Part shown: positions 63,073 to 64,000 of the stretch, piece by piece
Layout: each line of letters opens with the position of its first letter
Position numbering within the stretch: position 1 is the first letter of the stretch
DNA from: JBNKHH01 sp050290245
Lineage (GTDB): Bacteria > Pseudomonadota > Alphaproteobacteria > Rhodobacterales > Rhodobacteraceae
NCBI GenBank assembly: GCA_050290245.1
Contig: JBNKHH010000055.1
Coordinates: forward strand, 8,159-72,158
Reading direction: 5' to 3'
Length of the DNA: 64,000 bases
The notes under the pieces: model-generated
Database searches by the model: none
What the model was told of the DNA's origin: nothing
What the model saw: only the letters and a program-made list of their open reading frames with translations
Made by a program: the position numbers and the translations under genes

Positions 63073-63560
63073 TGTCTATGAGAATGCGGATTAAGCAATC
63101 GGCTTCTTCTGTCTATGAGGTGACACCTTAAGCAATCGGGCTGCTCGGAGGGGCCGGGGCTGGGCGAACTACTGTCTATGAGATGTCCGGTTAAGCATCT
63201 GAGCCATGCAGAACAGAGCGCCCCAGCCCCCGCTCACAGGAGAGTGGAACGAGGATTGTTGCCTGGGCGCTCAGCACTACGCGGGCTTTCTGTCTATGAG
63301 ATGACAGGTTAACCAATGGCTGACGGGGCATCGGCTGCTATGTCTATGAGGTGTCCAGTTTACTTGGCAGCCCATACAATCACCGGGCCGACATGCACGC
63401 TTCCGCGATTGAGATGCTTCCTGTCTCTTATGAGGTGGAGGGACAAGGCTGCCGCAATCCAGCCGGAGCCGAAGACGCGGCGCATCCTCTGTCATGAGGT
63501 GAGGGATCTAGCCCCCGGCGCGGTTCCTTTGTCTATGGGGGTGGCAGTTAAGGGCCAAGG
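63073..63560 (+). repeat. Iteron-like array of about eight TGTCTATGAG repeats
   Basis: Copies of a roughly 30-base unit, consensus TGTCTATGAGRTG then about 5 variable bases and GTTAAGCA, begin near 63073, 63110, 63173, 63291, 63341, 63422, 63490 and 63530. All are in the same orientation. The first three are best conserved (GTTAAGCA or TTAAGCAATCGG); copies 6 and 7 are degenerate. Spacing is irregular (37, 63, 118, 50, 81, 68 and 40 bases). An AT-rich stretch precedes the array, and the nearest gene is the helicase. No Rep gene is recognised beside it. Confidence 0.75.
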
Positions 63561-63830
63561 GCCAGTGCGCACCCGCCAATTCCTCGGCATCACTCGTCAG
63601 AGCCACGCAGCGCCCCGCTGAGCAGCCTTTGCGGTTCCAGATAGCCACAGATAGCTGACCAGCCCTGAGAACGCTGCGCGGGCCGAAAACTCAACGAATA
63701 CAGTATTATGTGTAGCTGTGGTGCCTATCTGTTGCGTGCTAGTTTGGTGGCGCAGTATCTGGTCTGGCCCAATGCCCGCATCTTGAGTATCAACGGGCGA
63801 AAACAGGCAAAAAATCTGAGAGAGTTGTAG
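63561..63830. other. Intergenic to the last gene
   Basis: 270 bases after the repeats, holding the promoter of the membrane protein at 63831. No other feature was recognised. Confidence 0.35.
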
Positions 63831-64000
63831 ATGAATAGATTGTTGGTGTTTGTTCTTGGCGTTCTGCTTGGTGCCGCAGGCGGAGTTGTAGCAGGTGATC
63901 GTGTTTGGCATTGGATCGATGTCCAGAGCATGCACATGAATGGATGGGTAACCCGCTCAACAGGCGCAGATGAGAATGGGCGCTACACCGTACTCAGCAG
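63831..64000 (+). CDS. Membrane protein, N-terminal part (partial)
   Basis: The gene runs off the window after 56 codons. It begins MNRLLVFVLGVLLGAAGGVV, a single hydrophobic helix, then DRVWHWIDVQSMHMNGWVTR. The Gly-Trp-x-x-x-x-x-Gly-Ala-Asp pattern recalls DUF1214-type proteins, but too little is visible for a call. The ATG is preceded by AGAGAGTTGTAG. Confidence 0.5.
   Translation, partial: MNRLLVFVLGVLLGAAGGVVAGDRVWHWIDVQSMHMNGWVTRSTGADENGRYTVLS

Larger units (their letters stand above)
54501..64000. mobile_element. Putative integrated element downstream of tRNA-Tyr (right end outside window)
   Basis: A broken tyrosine integrase sits next to tRNA-Tyr, and accessory genes follow to the window end: a PBP-like protein, two small secreted proteins, an LD-carboxypeptidase, an HTH protein, an SF2-like helicase and a repeat array. 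Base composition between about 56.3 and 61 kb is visibly richer in A+T than the operons to the left. No second copy of the tRNA 3' end was found within the window. Confidence 0.5.

Noticed and set aside
62787..63131. Plus-strand frame running into the repeat array
   Set aside because: No ribosome-binding site, and its end lies inside the repeats; likely a shadow.
63073..63560. Repeat array considered as a CRISPR
   Set aside because: Spacing is irregular (37 to 118 bases), copies are degenerate, and there is no cas gene.

Overview
The window looks like Rhodobacterales (Roseobacter-group) DNA. The evidence is high GC, protein families typical of that group (SoxW/YeeE pair, DUF1127, ChvE/GguAB sugar uptake, FrcABC/RbsABC-type transporters) and ordinary alphaproteobacterial gene organisation. 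The species cannot be fixed from sequence alone.

Layout. (1) 1-7975: the end of a nitrate ABC transporter, then a tightly overlapping assimilatory nitrate/nitrite operon, nirB-nirD-nasA-trpD-like-cysG. It makes ammonium from nitrate and supplies the siroheme that NirB needs. (2) About 7976-13465: a small integrated element with an HNH-like protein, a RepA-like helicase ATPase next to direct repeats, an AlpA-like DNA-binding protein and a P4-type integrase. Its right end is a 3' fragment of a tRNA-Asn gene. (3) 13816-22517: a LacI-type regulator and two CUT2 sugar transporters (two binding proteins, two ATPases, two permeases) with a sugar epimerase/dehydrogenase-like enzyme. Two copies of one near-palindromic operator tie the genes together. 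(4) 22707-33698: a signalling and redox block. It holds a PAS histidine kinase, a class III cyclase homologue lacking key catalytic residues, a truncated haemoglobin, a flavoprotein, an OsmC protein, small basic proteins, a cysteine synthase-glutaredoxin fusion, a hybrid histidine kinase with its response regulator, and a DUF2267 protein. (5) 34101-39404: a ytfQRT-yjfF-type galactofuranose-like importer with a FadR-type GntR regulator. (6) 39426-48002: gbpR, chvE, gguA, gguB and three enzymes of non-phosphorylative L-arabinose/D-galactose oxidation. (7) 48012-54310: housekeeping and miscellaneous genes, including a lipoprotein with a possible Cys-His-Asp triad, SoxW/YeeE and rlmB. (8) 54501-64000: tRNA-Tyr followed by an integrase broken by an amber codon, then accessory DNA. 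That DNA carries a penicillin-binding-protein homologue lacking its active-site serine, an LD-carboxypeptidase, two small secreted proteins, an HTH protein, an SF2-like helicase and an array of about eight repeats that looks like an iteron origin or a multi-site protein-binding region.

How the parts work together. The window is dominated by carbohydrate scavenging: four CUT2-type ABC systems, each next to its own regulator or operator. In all four binding-protein/next-gene junctions a strong hairpin follows the binding-protein gene, a layout expected to raise binding protein over the membrane parts. The strongest candidates for new biology are the iteron/helicase module at the right end, the haemoglobin-degenerate cyclase-kinase operon, and the serine-less PBP beside LdcA in apparently transferred DNA.
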